DNA of 48,826 nt from an uncultured Pelagibacteraceae bacterium. Lineage in GTDB: Bacteria > Pseudomonadota > Alphaproteobacteria > Pelagibacterales > Pelagibacteraceae. The stretch spans positions 1 through 48,826 of the forward strand of contig CACDQB010000003.1 of NCBI GenBank assembly GCA_902554795.1, in the 5' to 3' direction. The notes beneath the pieces are model-generated. The model was not told the origin of the DNA. It searched no databases and worked only from the letters and a program-made list of their open reading frames with translations. Shown here in pieces: positions 20,128 through 30,697 of the stretch. Every line of letters begins with the position of its first letter. Within the stretch, counting starts at the first letter, position 1. A program made the translations under genes and the position numbers.

Positions 20128-21744
20128 ATGGCGCGATATATTTTTGTCACTGGCGGCGTGGTCTCTTCCCTTGGTAAAGGTCTCTCATCAGCATCTCTAG
20201 CATATTTATTACAGTCAAGAGGTTACAAAGTTCGTTTAAGAAAATTAGATCCTTATTTAAACGTGGATCCAGGAACAATGAGTCCCTTTCAACATGGAGA
20301 AGTTTTTGTAACTGATGATGGTGCTGAAACAGATTTAGATTTAGGTCACTATGAAAGATTTTCAGGAGTAACTGCAAAGAAAACCGATAACATTACAACA
20401 GGAAAAATCTATAGCGATGTTCTTAGAGAAGAAAGAAAAGGTCAGTATTTAGGTAAAACAGTTCAAGTTATTCCTCATATCACAGATAGAATTAAAGAAT
20501 TTATAAAACACGACACTTCTAAAGAAGATTTTGTAATTTGTGAAATTGGTGGAATAGTAGGAGATATAGAAAGCTTACCATTTGTTGAAGCAATAAGACA
20601 ATTTTCTAATGATATTGGTAAAAAGAATGCATTATTTATTCATTTAACTTTAGTTCCTTATTTAAAAGCATCAGATGAAATAAAAACAAAACCAACTCAA
20701 CACTCAGTTAAAGAATTAAGAAGCATTGGTATTCAACCAGATATAATAATTTGTAGATCAGAAAGACCTATACCTTTAGAGCATAGAAAAAAAATATCCT
20801 TGTTTTGTAATGTTGATATTAAAAATGTAATTGAAACTGTTGATGTTAAAACTATTTACGAGGCACCGATTAGTTTTGCTAAGGAAAAATTAGATGTTCA
20901 AGTTTTAAATTATTTTAAAATAAAATCTAAAAAATCAAACAATTTAACACCTTGGAAAAAAATAACTAAAATTACTCTTAATACTAAAAGGTATGTTAAC
21001 ATTGCAATTATTGGTAAATACGTTGAATTAAAAGATGCGTACAAATCTTTAGATGAAGCACTTACTCATGGAGGAATATCTAATAATCTTAAAGTAAATT
21101 TAATTAGAATAGATTCTGAAAAATTAAAAGTTTCAGAAATAAAAAATAAACTTAAAAATGTTTCAGGAATTTTAATTCCAGGTGGATTTGGTAAAAGAGG
21201 AACTCAGGGTAAAATTGAAGCAATAAGGTATGCAAGAACAAATAATATTCCATTCCTTGGAATTTGTTATGGTATGCAAATGGCAATAATTGAATTTGCT
21301 AGAAATCAATTAAAAATAAAAAAAGCAACCTCTTCTGAATTTGACAAAGGCGGTGTTCATATTATTGGCTTGATGCATGAATGGGAAAAAAGTGGCAGAA
21401 AAATTAAAGGGACTAATAAAGACTTAGGTGGCACCATGAGACTTGGTTCTTATGATGCAATCTTAAAAGATAAGTCTAAAATTAGAGATATTTATAAATC
21501 TAGATTAATTAAAGAGAGACATAGACATAGATATGAAGTGGATATTTCATATAAAGAAAAATTTGAGAAGAAAGGATTAATATTTTCAGGCTTATCTCCA
21601 GATCATAAGCTTCCAGAGATAATTGAACTTAAAAATCATCCATGGTTCATAGGAGTTCAGTTTCATCCTGAATTTAAATCTAGACCTTTGAACCCACATC
21701 CTTTATTCTCTTCTTTTATCAAAGCAGCAAAAAATCATAGATGA
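20128..21744 (+). CDS. pyrG: CTP synthase
   Basis: [48 protein letters not shown]. Confidence 0.98.
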   Translation: MARYIFVTGGVVSSLGKGLSSASLAYLLQSRGYKVRLRKLDPYLNVDPGTMSPFQHGEVFVTDDGAETDLDLGHYERFSGVTAKKTDNITTGKIYSDVLREERKGQYLGKTVQVIPHITDRIKEFIKHDTSKEDFVICEIGGIVGDIESLPFVEAIRQFSNDIGKKNALFIHLTLVPYLKASDEIKTKPTQHSVKELRSIGIQPDIIICRSERPIPLEHRKKISLFCNVDIKNVIETVDVKTIYEAPISFAKEKLDVQVLNYFKIKSKKSNNLTPWKKITKITLNTKRYVNIAIIGKYVELKDAYKSLDEALTHGGISNNLKVNLIRIDSEKLKVSEIKNKLKNVSGILIPGGFGKRGTQGKIEAIRYARTNNIPFLGICYGMQMAIIEFARNQLKIKKATSSEFDKGGVHIIGLMHEWEKSGRKIKGTNKDLGGTMRLGSYDAILKDKSKIRDIYKSRLIKERHRHRYEVDISYKEKFEKKGLIFSGLSPDHKLPEIIELKNHPWFIGVQFHPEFKSRPLNPHPLFSSFIKAAKNHR

Positions 21745-22565
21745 GTGCGATTAAAGTAAATTGTGAAAATATAGAAATTTCAAACAATAATAAGATTTGT
21801 ATTATTGCAGGTCCTTGTCAGTTAGAGACAGAACAACATGCAATGGATATGGCTGGAAAAATTAAGGAAATTACTTCAAAATTTGGCCTTGGATTTATTT
21901 ACAAAACCTCATTTGATAAAGCGAACAGAACTAGTTTAAAAGGCAAAAGAGGAGCAGGGTTAGATGCATCACTTCCTGTATTTGATAAAATTAAAAAGGA
22001 GCTGAAAGTTCCTATTTTAACAGACATACACAATGCTGAACAATGTGAAATTGTTTCAAAACATGTTGATGTTTTACAAATCCCAGCTTTTCTATGTCGA
22101 CAAACAGACTTATTAATTGCTGCGGCTAAAACAAATAAAATTATTAATGTAAAAAAAGGTCAGTTCCTAGCACCTTGGGATATGGTGAATGTAACTAAAA
22201 AAATTTCAGACTCTGGAAATAAAAACATCCTGGTCACAGAAAGAGGTGCAAGTTTTGGATACAACACTTTAGTCTCTGACATGAGATCATTACCTATAAT
22301 GGCAAAGAATGGTTATCCAGTAATTTTTGATGCAACTCATTCTGTTCAACAACCAGGTGGCCAAGGAGAATCCTCTGGTGGTCAAAGAGAATTTGTTGAA
22401 TATTTAGCAAGAGCTGCAGTTGCGGTTGGAGTTGCTGGCGTATTTATTGAAACGCATCAAGATCCTGACAATGCTCCGTCTGATGGACCAAACATGGTAC
22501 CATTGAATAAATTAGAGAATCTATTAAAACAATTAAACGATATAGATAATCTAATTAAAAAATAG
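21741..22565 (+). CDS. kdsA: 3-deoxy-D-manno-octulosonate 8-phosphate synthase
   Basis: [30 protein letters not shown]. Confidence 0.96.
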   Translation: MSAIKVNCENIEISNNNKICIIAGPCQLETEQHAMDMAGKIKEITSKFGLGFIYKTSFDKANRTSLKGKRGAGLDASLPVFDKIKKELKVPILTDIHNAEQCEIVSKHVDVLQIPAFLCRQTDLLIAAAKTNKIINVKKGQFLAPWDMVNVTKKISDSGNKNILVTERGASFGYNTLVSDMRSLPIMAKNGYPVIFDATHSVQQPGGQGESSGGQREFVEYLARAAVAVGVAGVFIETHQDPDNAPSDGPNMVPLNKLENLLKQLNDIDNLIKK

Positions 22566-23821
22566 TGAGCAAAATTTTAAAAGTAAAAGCACGTCAAGTT
22601 TTTGACAGTAGAGGAAATCCAACAGTAGAGGCTGAGGTTTATATAAAAAATAATAGTGCATCCGCTATTTGTCCTTCAGGTGCTTCTACTGGAACTTTTG
22701 AAGCTTTTGAAAAAAGAGATAAAAATAACAAACGGTATTTAGGAAAGAGTGTTTTAAGTGCAGTTAACTTAGTCAACACAAAGATTTCAAAAAAATTAAA
22801 AGGACAAAGTATTCACAACCAAGAAAGAATTGATGCTTTGTTAATTAACTTAGATGGTACAAGACAAAAAACTAATTTAGGAGCTAATGCGATGTTAGCT
22901 GTTTCTATGGCTGTTAAAAAATTGTCTGCAAAAGCAAAAAAATTACCTTTGTATAAAACTTTTTCTCAAAAAAATAACTTCCAATTACCTTATCCATTAA
23001 TGAACATAATTAATGGTGGAGCACATGCAAATAATGGTCTTAGAATTCAGGAGTTTATGATCAGACCTGATCGAGCAAAAAGTTTTTCTGAGGCGATGCG
23101 GATTTGTTTTGTTGTCATTAAAAACTTAAGTAAATTAATTAAAGATAAAGGTTTATCAACTTCAGTAGGTGATGAAGGTGGGTTTGCACCCATGATCAGT
23201 AGTAATAATCAAGCTTTAGATTTAATTGTGAGTGCAATTAAAAAATCAGGATTTGTTAATGGTAAAGATGTTTCTATTTGTCTTGATGTGGCAGCTAATG
23301 AATTATATAAAAAAAAAAAATACTCTATTCATTCTAAAAGTTATATTTCAGTAGATAAATCCATTAAAGAATATCAAAAAATTATAAAAAAATATAAAAT
23401 TAAGTCTATTGAAGATCCATTTGCTGAAAATGATTGGTTAGCATGGAATAAATTAATGAAATCAATAAAAAAAGTTCAGATTGTTGGAGATGATTTGTAT
23501 GTAACAAATCTTGAAAGATTAAAGAAAGGTTTCTTGAATATTTCTTCAAATTCTATCTTGATCAAGCTAAATCAAATTGGCACTGTTTCAGAAACGTTAG
23601 ATGTAATTAAATTTGCTCAAACAATTGGATATAAAACAATTATATCTCATCGATCAGGTGATAGTGAGGATACGTTTATTGCTGATTTAGCAGTAGGCAC
23701 TAATTCAAATCAAATTAAAACTGGATCCCTAGCTAGATCTGAAAGGGTTGCAAAATATAATCAATTAATCCGTATTGAAGAAGAACTTGGAAAAAAAGCG
23801 AGGATGAATAAGATCAATTAA
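22565..23821 (+). CDS. eno: Enolase (GTG start)
   Basis: ARQVFDSRGNPTVEAEV, SVGDEGGFAP, IKLNQIGTVSETLD, SHRSGDSEDTFIADLAV. Confidence 0.97.
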   Translation: MSKILKVKARQVFDSRGNPTVEAEVYIKNNSASAICPSGASTGTFEAFEKRDKNNKRYLGKSVLSAVNLVNTKISKKLKGQSIHNQERIDALLINLDGTRQKTNLGANAMLAVSMAVKKLSAKAKKLPLYKTFSQKNNFQLPYPLMNIINGGAHANNGLRIQEFMIRPDRAKSFSEAMRICFVVIKNLSKLIKDKGLSTSVGDEGGFAPMISSNNQALDLIVSAIKKSGFVNGKDVSICLDVAANELYKKKKYSIHSKSYISVDKSIKEYQKIIKKYKIKSIEDPFAENDWLAWNKLMKSIKKVQIVGDDLYVTNLERLKKGFLNISSNSILIKLNQIGTVSETLDVIKFAQTIGYKTIISHRSGDSEDTFIADLAVGTNSNQIKTGSLARSERVAKYNQLIRIEEELGKKARMNKIN

Positions 23822-24123
23822 TGCTTCGATTAATAAAAAAAAATTATTTTTTATTAATATCTGTTTTTCTTATTTTTTATTTTGGTTTCAACTTAGTATC
23901 TGGAGAAAGAGGCCTTTTTTCGTATATAGAAAAAAAGGAACTTTTGTCTAACTTGAAAAAAGAAGAATTAACCCTAACTAATAAAATAGAAGATATGGAT
24001 CATAAAAATTCACTTCTAAGTACTAATTTGGATCTTGATTATATTGAGACTTTAATTAGAGAACGATTTTTATTTGGTAAAAAAAATGAGACAATTTATA
24101 TAATTAAAAAAGATGAAAAGTAG
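23821..24123 (+). CDS. ftsB: Septum formation initiator (FtsB/DivIC family)
   Basis: Short single-TM coiled-coil protein immediately after eno. Confidence 0.8.
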   Translation: MLRLIKKNYFLLISVFLIFYFGFNLVSGERGLFSYIEKKELLSNLKKEELTLTNKIEDMDHKNSLLSTNLDLDYIETLIRERFLFGKKNETIYIIKKDEK

Positions 24124-25033
24124 ACATCCAGAAAAAGAAAACAAACCGGTTAATCCAATTAAAAAAAAACCAGAATGGATTAGATCAAAACTTACAAATA
24201 GTAAGGAATTTTTTTTAACTAAAACAATAGTAAATAACAATAATCTTGTAACTGTTTGTCAGGAAGCAAACTGTCCTAATATAACTGAATGTTGGAGTAA
24301 GCGACATGCAACTTTTATGATTATGGGAGACACTTGTACAAGAGCTTGTGCTTTTTGTGATGTTAAAACTGGCGTACCTGGAAAATTAGATCAACTTGAA
24401 CCAGTTAAGATTGCAAAAGCAGTAAAAAAATTAAATTTAAAACATGTTGTAATTACCTCAGTCGACAGAGATGATTTAGATGATGGTGGATCAGAACATT
24501 TTTTTGAAGTGATTAATCAAACTAGAAAATCAAATCCAAATACTACTATTGAAGTTCTTACACCTGATTTTTTAAGAAAAGGAAATGCTTATAAAAAAGT
24601 TTTAGATGCTAAACCAGATGTTTTTAATCATAATATTGAAACTGTCCCTAGTCTTTATTTAAAAGTTCGACCTGGATCTAGATATTTTGCATCTTTAGAA
24701 CTTTTAAAAAATGCAAAAAAAGTTAATAAAAATATTTTTACTAAATCAGGAATAATGGTTGGCTTAGGTGAGACAAGAGATGAAATTTTACAAGTCATGG
24801 ATGATTTAAGAGCTGCAGATGTTGATTTCATAACGATCGGTCAATATTTACAACCTTCAACTAAACATTATCCATTAGACCGATATTATACACCAAAAGA
24901 ATTTGAAGATTTAGGAACAATTGCAAAAGCCAAAGGATTTTTGTTAGTATCTTCATCTCCTTTAACTAGATCTTCATATCATGCGGATGAAGATTTTGCG
25001 AAACTTCAACAAAATAGATTAAAAAATAATTAA
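24113..25033 (+). CDS. lipA: Lipoyl synthase
   Basis: Radical SAM motif [39 protein letters not shown]. Confidence 0.97.
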   Translation: MKSRHPEKENKPVNPIKKKPEWIRSKLTNSKEFFLTKTIVNNNNLVTVCQEANCPNITECWSKRHATFMIMGDTCTRACAFCDVKTGVPGKLDQLEPVKIAKAVKKLNLKHVVITSVDRDDLDDGGSEHFFEVINQTRKSNPNTTIEVLTPDFLRKGNAYKKVLDAKPDVFNHNIETVPSLYLKVRPGSRYFASLELLKNAKKVNKNIFTKSGIMVGLGETRDEILQVMDDLRAADVDFITIGQYLQPSTKHYPLDRYYTPKEFEDLGTIAKAKGFLLVSSSPLTRSSYHADEDFAKLQQNRLKNN

Positions 25034-25488
25034 TGCCAAAAGCATCAGTTAAGCGATTAATTGATAACAGAAAAGATAAGCTAATTGAGTTTGTTTTAGA
25101 TATTGAAAAATACCCAGAATTTATTCCTTTCTGCGATAATTCAAAAGTTTATGAGAGAATTGATAATGGACCCACAATAAATATAATTGCGGATCTTACA
25201 ATAGGTAAGGGGCCGTTTAAGGATACATTTAAAAGTGACGTTAAATTAAATAAAAAAAATGATCATATTCATGTTGTTAATTTAGGTGGACCATTAAACC
25301 ATTTAGAAAATAATTGGAAATTTATTGAAGTAGGAAATGATGCTGATGGTTACAAAACAGAAGTTTTATTTGATATTGATTTTGAAATCGAAAATAAGTT
25401 TTTAAACATTTTAATGACTAAATCTTTTCAATTTGGCTTGGAAAAGATAGCAGACGCGTTTCAAAAAAGAGCTGAAAGTATTAAATAA
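25033..25488 (+). CDS. Type II toxin-antitoxin RatA / coenzyme Q-binding protein COQ10 family (START-like)
   Basis: KYPEFIPFCDNSKVYER, follows lipA as in alphaproteobacteria. Confidence 0.85.
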   Translation: MPKASVKRLIDNRKDKLIEFVLDIEKYPEFIPFCDNSKVYERIDNGPTINIIADLTIGKGPFKDTFKSDVKLNKKNDHIHVVNLGGPLNHLENNWKFIEVGNDADGYKTEVLFDIDFEIENKFLNILMTKSFQFGLEKIADAFQKRAESIK

Positions 25489-25945
25489 TTTTACTGATTA
25501 TCTTAATTACAGTACGAACCGTTGATTTTTGAATTGAATTTCGATTTTTTGATTTAAATTTATTTTCTTTGATAAGCAAAGTTGCACCTTTTTTGACACC
25601 AATATAAACAAGACCAACCGGTTTTTCTTTTGATCCACCACCTGGACCAGCAATTCCTGTTATCGACACGTTGATTTTGCTCTTTGAAATTTTAGATAAA
25701 TTTTGAACCATTGCCTTACAACACTCATTGCTTACCGCACCATATTTTTTAATAATATTTTTATTAACTTTTAATATCTTTATTTTAGCTTGATTAGAGT
25801 AAGTGGTCAGACCCATTTGAAAGTATTTTGATGAATTAGCTAATTTGGTAAAATTATAAGCCAGTAATCCACCTGTACAAGACTCAGCTAAGGATATAGT
25901 TAATTTTTTTTTAATTAATTTTTTATGAAGTAATTGAATACTCAT
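25481..25945 (-). CDS. CinA C-terminal domain / nicotinamide-nucleotide amidase
   Basis: SLAESCTGGLLA, ITGIAGPGGGSKEKPVGLVYIG. Confidence 0.9.
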   Translation of the reverse strand: MSIQLLHKKLIKKKLTISLAESCTGGLLAYNFTKLANSSKYFQMGLTTYSNQAKIKILKVNKNIIKKYGAVSNECCKAMVQNLSKISKSKINVSITGIAGPGGGSKEKPVGLVYIGVKKGATLLIKENKFKSKNRNSIQKSTVRTVIKIISKII

Positions 25946-26436
25946 TAGAATTTTAAGCTTATTAAATATATTAATATCATTGAATATAATCCTGCCATTA
26001 TATCATCCATAATTATCCCAAAATAGTTCTTAAAGTTTTTATCAAAATAACTTACTGGAAAAGGTTTTAGGATGTCAAAAAATCTAAAAAAGACAAAAGA
26101 TAAAATATAATAAATTTCAATGGAAATACTTATTTGATTAGTTTGATTTAAATATAACAATAAAATTAAAGGCATGGATTGACCTAAAACTTCATCAATT
26201 ACTATTTGTCTTGGATCTTTATTTTTAAATTCAGATTCTGAGTCTTTTACGGCATAAAATGAATAAAAGAACAAAAGTATAAAAAAAATAATTGAAAATT
26301 TTAGGTCTGTGTAACCTAAAATTTCATAAGCAATATAAATAAAAACAGTCGTTACGGCAGAAGTTACAGTTCCAGGAATTTTGGTTAAATATCCATAACC
26401 AAAGAAAGTTGATAACAAAACATTTATTTTTTTCAT
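25945..26436 (-). CDS. pgpA: Phosphatidylglycerophosphatase A
   Basis: GYGYLTKIPGTVTSAVT, IVIDEVLGQSMPL, FRFFDILKPFP. ATG at 26436 preferred over TTG at 26451. Confidence 0.9.
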   Translation of the reverse strand: MKKINVLLSTFFGYGYLTKIPGTVTSAVTTVFIYIAYEILGYTDLKFSIIFFILLFFYSFYAVKDSESEFKNKDPRQIVIDEVLGQSMPLILLLYLNQTNQISISIEIYYILSFVFFRFFDILKPFPVSYFDKNFKNYFGIIMDDIMAGLYSMILIYLISLKF

Positions 26437-27533
26437 TGTGTAATAGAGCAAATAACTTCACAAGCTATTGCTTTTTCCTTTCCGATTAATCCAAGTTTTT
26501 CTACTGTTTTACCTTTTAGATTAATTAATTCTTTATCAATATTTAATAAATTAGATAGAGATTTGATTATTTTATCACGATGCTTTGAAACTTTTGGTTG
26601 TTCACATATTAAATTTATATCTAAATTATTTATATAAAAATTATTATTATTTAATATTTCAACAATAGGCTTAAGCATTTTATGGGATCTAATATTTTTA
26701 TATCTTTTTTGATTATCCGGAAAAAAGGTCCCAATATCTTTTTTTCTCATAGCCCCAAGAAGAGAATCGATTATTGAATGAATAATCACATCTCCATCTG
26801 AGTGTCCCTTAAGTCCTGAGTGATAAGGGATTTTAACACCACCTAAAAAAAGTTTTTTGCCTCTTATTAATCTATGAATGTCAAAACCTATACCAAAATA
26901 AGTTTTATTAGTTTCTATATCTTCTTTAAAAGTAATTTTATTGTTTAAATTTTCTCCTTTAATAAATTTAATTTTTAGATTGTTTTCAATAAATAATGTT
27001 GCTTCATCAGTAATTTTATCTTTTTGTTTATTTGAAAGATTATATAAATCTTTAAATTTAAAAGCTTGAGGAGTTTGAGTTAAAATTGAATTATTTCTAT
27101 TTAAGTTAAAAAGTTGGTTTTTTATTTTGTATTTAATAGAATCTTTTGAATTTATAGAAGGTATTACTGCTTTGTTGTTTTTAAGTGATTTAATTAGATT
27201 TTTTAAAAGCTTAATAGTGAAGTTTGGTCTTGCAGCATCGTGAATTAGAACATTATTAGGTTTAAATTTTTTTATATATTTTAAGGCTATTAAAGAAGAA
27301 TCAGATCTTTCTTTACCACCTTTAATAATTGATACATTTTTAGGAAATTTTTCTTTAATACTTTTTTTACTATTTATGACCAATATAATTTTTTTAAACA
27401 GCTTTGATTTAATTGCTTTTTCTAATGAATGTTTAAAAAGTGCCTTGTTTTTATAAATATTGAATTGCTTTGGTTTTTTTGAATTAAATCTTTTGCTTTG
27501 TCCTGATGCTAGTATTATAAAATAATTATTCAT
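26433..27533 (-). CDS. ispDF: Bifunctional IspD/IspF (MEP cytidylyltransferase / MECDP synthase)
   Basis: N-terminal IspD (ASGQSKRF, HDAARPN) fused to IspF (GIGFDIHRL, LKGHSDGDVIIHSIIDSLLGA, KGKTVEKLG). Confidence 0.95.
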   Translation of the reverse strand: MNNYFIILASGQSKRFNSKKPKQFNIYKNKALFKHSLEKAIKSKLFKKIILVINSKKSIKEKFPKNVSIIKGGKERSDSSLIALKYIKKFKPNNVLIHDAARPNFTIKLLKNLIKSLKNNKAVIPSINSKDSIKYKIKNQLFNLNRNNSILTQTPQAFKFKDLYNLSNKQKDKITDEATLFIENNLKIKFIKGENLNNKITFKEDIETNKTYFGIGFDIHRLIRGKKLFLGGVKIPYHSGLKGHSDGDVIIHSIIDSLLGAMRKKDIGTFFPDNQKRYKNIRSHKMLKPIVEILNNNNFYINNLDINLICEQPKVSKHRDKIIKSLSNLLNIDKELINLKGKTVEKLGLIGKEKAIACEVICSITQ

Positions 27534-27557
27534 TTATATGGTAGTTTTTATATTCAA

Positions 27558-29342
27558 ATGTACGAATTTATTAAAAAAAATATATATCTAATAATATTAT
27601 TTATTATCACATTATCGATAGGTTTTTTAACCTTTTTAACTTTTATTGATAAAGGATTTATTGAATTATCAGATCAAAATTTACAAATTTTATTAGTTCT
27701 AAACATTGTTCTTTTAATATCACTTTTTATTTTTATTTTTATTGAGATCAAGAGAGCTATTAAAAATGATATCGATAAAGATGGTTTAAAATCTAATAAA
27801 AAATATATTACTTACTTTGGTTTATTTACTTTAATTCCATCAATATTGATTTCAATATTTTCACTCTTTTTATTTTCTTTTGCTTTAGAGAAATATTTTG
27901 ACAAAAAAGTAACTACAGTTGTTAATAACTCTTATGAACTAGCAAGGAATTATGTTGAAGAAATAAGAAATAAAATTCAATCTGATATCGTTTTAATAGC
28001 TTTTGATACGAATAAAAGTAAAAAATTTTTAAATGATAATCAAAATGAATATAAAAGATTTTTAGATACTCAGAAAATAATAAGAAATGTCGATGAAATT
28101 CACATTATTGATATTAATAAAAAACTAATTTTTACCTCTTTAAATGATGATCAACCTTATATTCCACCTGTTGATAGGGCTTTAAATTTAGTTTTAGATG
28201 ACGATCGTCCATTAAAAATCATTAATGCACCAGAAAATATTTCTGCAGCAATAATGCGGCTCCAAAATTTTGAAGATAGATTTTTGTATGTAGTCAAATA
28301 TCTAGACAAAGATATCTCTAGATATTTAACAGAGTCTCAAGAAGCTATTAATTTTTACTATACCGTTGAAGAAAAAAGCACTGGAATTAAAATCTCATTT
28401 GCTATTATTTATATTATAGTTGTCAGTGTTTTATTATTCGTCTCGATATCTATCGCGATCAGATTTTCATCAAGGTTTTTTAGATCTATCAATAACTTAA
28501 TCCTCGCTTCGACGTCCATTGGGCAAGGAAATTTTAATGCAAAAGTCCCTGAAGTCAAAACTGATAAAGATTTAGAAACTTTAAACAAAAATTTCAATTT
28601 AATGATAGATAGGTTGAAAAGCCAACAAGAGAAACTAATTATTAATGAAAGACATGAGGCATGGGGAAGTTTGGCTAGGAAACTTGCTCATGAAATTAAA
28701 AATCCTCTTACACCAATTCAATTAACTATAGATAGATTAAAAAATAAATATTCTAAACAATTAGAAGAAAATGAAACTGAAAATTTTAAAGAAAATTTAA
28801 AAATTATAAATAACCAAATAAAACAAATTGAAAAACTGGTTAATGAATTTTCTGACTTTGCAAGAATGCCTAAACCAATTTTTAGAGAAAATAATTTAGT
28901 AAATATAATTCATGAAAATATAAATTTGCTAAAAGAATTAGACAATTCTATAGACATCACTTTTAAAAAAGATTTCGAAAAAATAATGTTAGAGAGTGAT
29001 AAAGAGCAAATAAGTAGAGTATTTTTAAATTTGATTAAAAATTCAATTGAAAGTATTAATCAAAAAGCTAAAAATAATAGCAATTTCAGTAAAAAAATTG
29101 CTATTGAACTTACTGAAGGTGATAGCCACATAAAAGTAACACTAGAGGATAATGGTGAAGGTTTTGGTAAACTAAAAAATAATATTAAAGATATACTAAA
29201 TCCTTATTTCACAACTAAGAAAAATGGAACCGGTTTAGGATTATCAATAGTTAATAAAATAATTAATGATCACAATGGAAAAATAGACTTTATTCCGACT
29301 CAAAATGGTGCAAAAATTAATATTTTATTTTTAAAAGAATAA
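27558..29342 (+). CDS. ntrY: NtrY-type sensor histidine kinase
   Basis: N-terminal TMs, HAMP, HEIKNPLTPIQLTIDRLKNKY, ATPase G-box GTGLGLSIV; followed by ntrX. Confidence 0.92.
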   Translation: MYEFIKKNIYLIILFIITLSIGFLTFLTFIDKGFIELSDQNLQILLVLNIVLLISLFIFIFIEIKRAIKNDIDKDGLKSNKKYITYFGLFTLIPSILISIFSLFLFSFALEKYFDKKVTTVVNNSYELARNYVEEIRNKIQSDIVLIAFDTNKSKKFLNDNQNEYKRFLDTQKIIRNVDEIHIIDINKKLIFTSLNDDQPYIPPVDRALNLVLDDDRPLKIINAPENISAAIMRLQNFEDRFLYVVKYLDKDISRYLTESQEAINFYYTVEEKSTGIKISFAIIYIIVVSVLLFVSISIAIRFSSRFFRSINNLILASTSIGQGNFNAKVPEVKTDKDLETLNKNFNLMIDRLKSQQEKLIINERHEAWGSLARKLAHEIKNPLTPIQLTIDRLKNKYSKQLEENETENFKENLKIINNQIKQIEKLVNEFSDFARMPKPIFRENNLVNIIHENINLLKELDNSIDITFKKDFEKIMLESDKEQISRVFLNLIKNSIESINQKAKNNSNFSKKIAIELTEGDSHIKVTLEDNGEGFGKLKNNIKDILNPYFTTKKNGTGLGLSIVNKIINDHNGKIDFIPTQNGAKINILFLKE

Positions 29343-30697
29343 TGAGTGAAGAAATTTTAATTGTAGACGATAACGCTGATATTAGAAATATAATTAATGA
29401 ATTAATTATTGATGCTGGTTATAAAACTAGATTAGCTGCAAATTATAATCAAGCACTTGCTGAAATAGATAAAAAATTACCGGATGTGGCAATTCTTGAT
29501 GTTAAATTAGACAAGGGGGACAATGACGGTATTGAGCTTCTTTCACATATTAAATCTAAAAATAAAGATATACCCGTTATAATTATTTCTGGACATGCAA
29601 ACATTGAAATGGCAGTCAAATCTTTACAGCATGGAGCATTTGAATTTATAGAAAAACCATTTGATCAAGAAAGATTACTTAATTTTGTTAAAAGAGCAGT
29701 TGAAAATTTCAATTTAAAAAAACAAAATAGGGAATATGAAAGTAAATTATTTTCATCCTATGAATTAATAGGAAACAGCAAAAATATAATTAATATAATT
29801 GATCAAATTAAAAAAATATCAGTTACTGAAAGTAGAGTTTTTATAAATGGTCCTTCAGGTTCAGGAAAAGAATTGATTGCTAGAAAAATTCATAAAACTT
29901 CTTTAAGAAGTAAAAAACCATTTATTGTCCTAAATGGTGCTTTACTAGATATTAACAAGTATGAATTAGAATTATTTGGTGAAGAAAAAGAAAATGGTTC
30001 TATCTCATATGGCGCCTTAGAGAAAGCTAATAAAGGTACACTTTTAATTGATCAAGTATCAGAAATACCATTGGATATACAGTCTAAAATACTAAGAGTT
30101 TTAACTGATCAAAAATTTAAAAGAGTTAATGGAAGTAATGATGTAAGCGTCGATGTAAGATTAATTTGTTCATCAAGTAAAGATTTAAAAAAAGAAATCG
30201 AAATTGGAAATTTTAGAGAAGATTTGTTTCATAGAATAAATGTTTTTGAAATAAGTATTGAGCCTTTAAATCAAAGAATTTCAGATATACCTTTGTTAAT
30301 TAAATATTTTTCAAAAAAAATATCTGAAAATTATAATATAAAAGAATTAGATATAGATGAAAATAACAGCTACATACTTAATCATAATTGGCATGGTAAT
30401 GTTAGAGAGTTAAGAAATTTGATTGAGAGAATAGCAATATTACAACCTGACACTAAGGATAAAATTTCAAATATTATCAAGGAATCTTTAAAAAATACAA
30501 ATTTTGATGATCAGTTGGCTGAAAATAGCCTTTCTGTGCCATTAAAAGAAGCTAGAGAAAAATTTGAAAAGGAGTATTTAACTATTCAACTGAAAAAGTT
30601 TAATGGAAATATTTCAAAAACAGCAAATTTTGTTGGAATGGAAAGAAGTGCATTACATAGAAAATTAAAAGGTTTAGGCATCAAAGAATTTAATTAG
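29342..30697 (+). CDS. ntrX: NtrX-type response regulator (REC + AAA+ + Fis HTH)
   Basis: REC (ILIVDDNADIRNII, VAILDVKLDKGDNDG), Walker A GPSGSGKE, C-terminal Fis-like GNISKTANFVGMERSALHRKLK. Confidence 0.93.
   Translation: MSEEILIVDDNADIRNIINELIIDAGYKTRLAANYNQALAEIDKKLPDVAILDVKLDKGDNDGIELLSHIKSKNKDIPVIIISGHANIEMAVKSLQHGAFEFIEKPFDQERLLNFVKRAVENFNLKKQNREYESKLFSSYELIGNSKNIINIIDQIKKISVTESRVFINGPSGSGKELIARKIHKTSLRSKKPFIVLNGALLDINKYELELFGEEKENGSISYGALEKANKGTLLIDQVSEIPLDIQSKILRVLTDQKFKRVNGSNDVSVDVRLICSSSKDLKKEIEIGNFREDLFHRINVFEISIEPLNQRISDIPLLIKYFSKKISENYNIKELDIDENNSYILNHNWHGNVRELRNLIERIAILQPDTKDKISNIIKESLKNTNFDDQLAENSLSVPLKEAREKFEKEYLTIQLKKFNGNISKTANFVGMERSALHRKLKGLGIKEFN

Noticed and set aside
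25033-25488. RatA-type toxin as part of a toxin-antitoxin system
   Set aside because: Family name is misleading; in alphaproteobacteria this START-like protein beside lipA is best read as COQ10-like, and no antitoxin partner is present.
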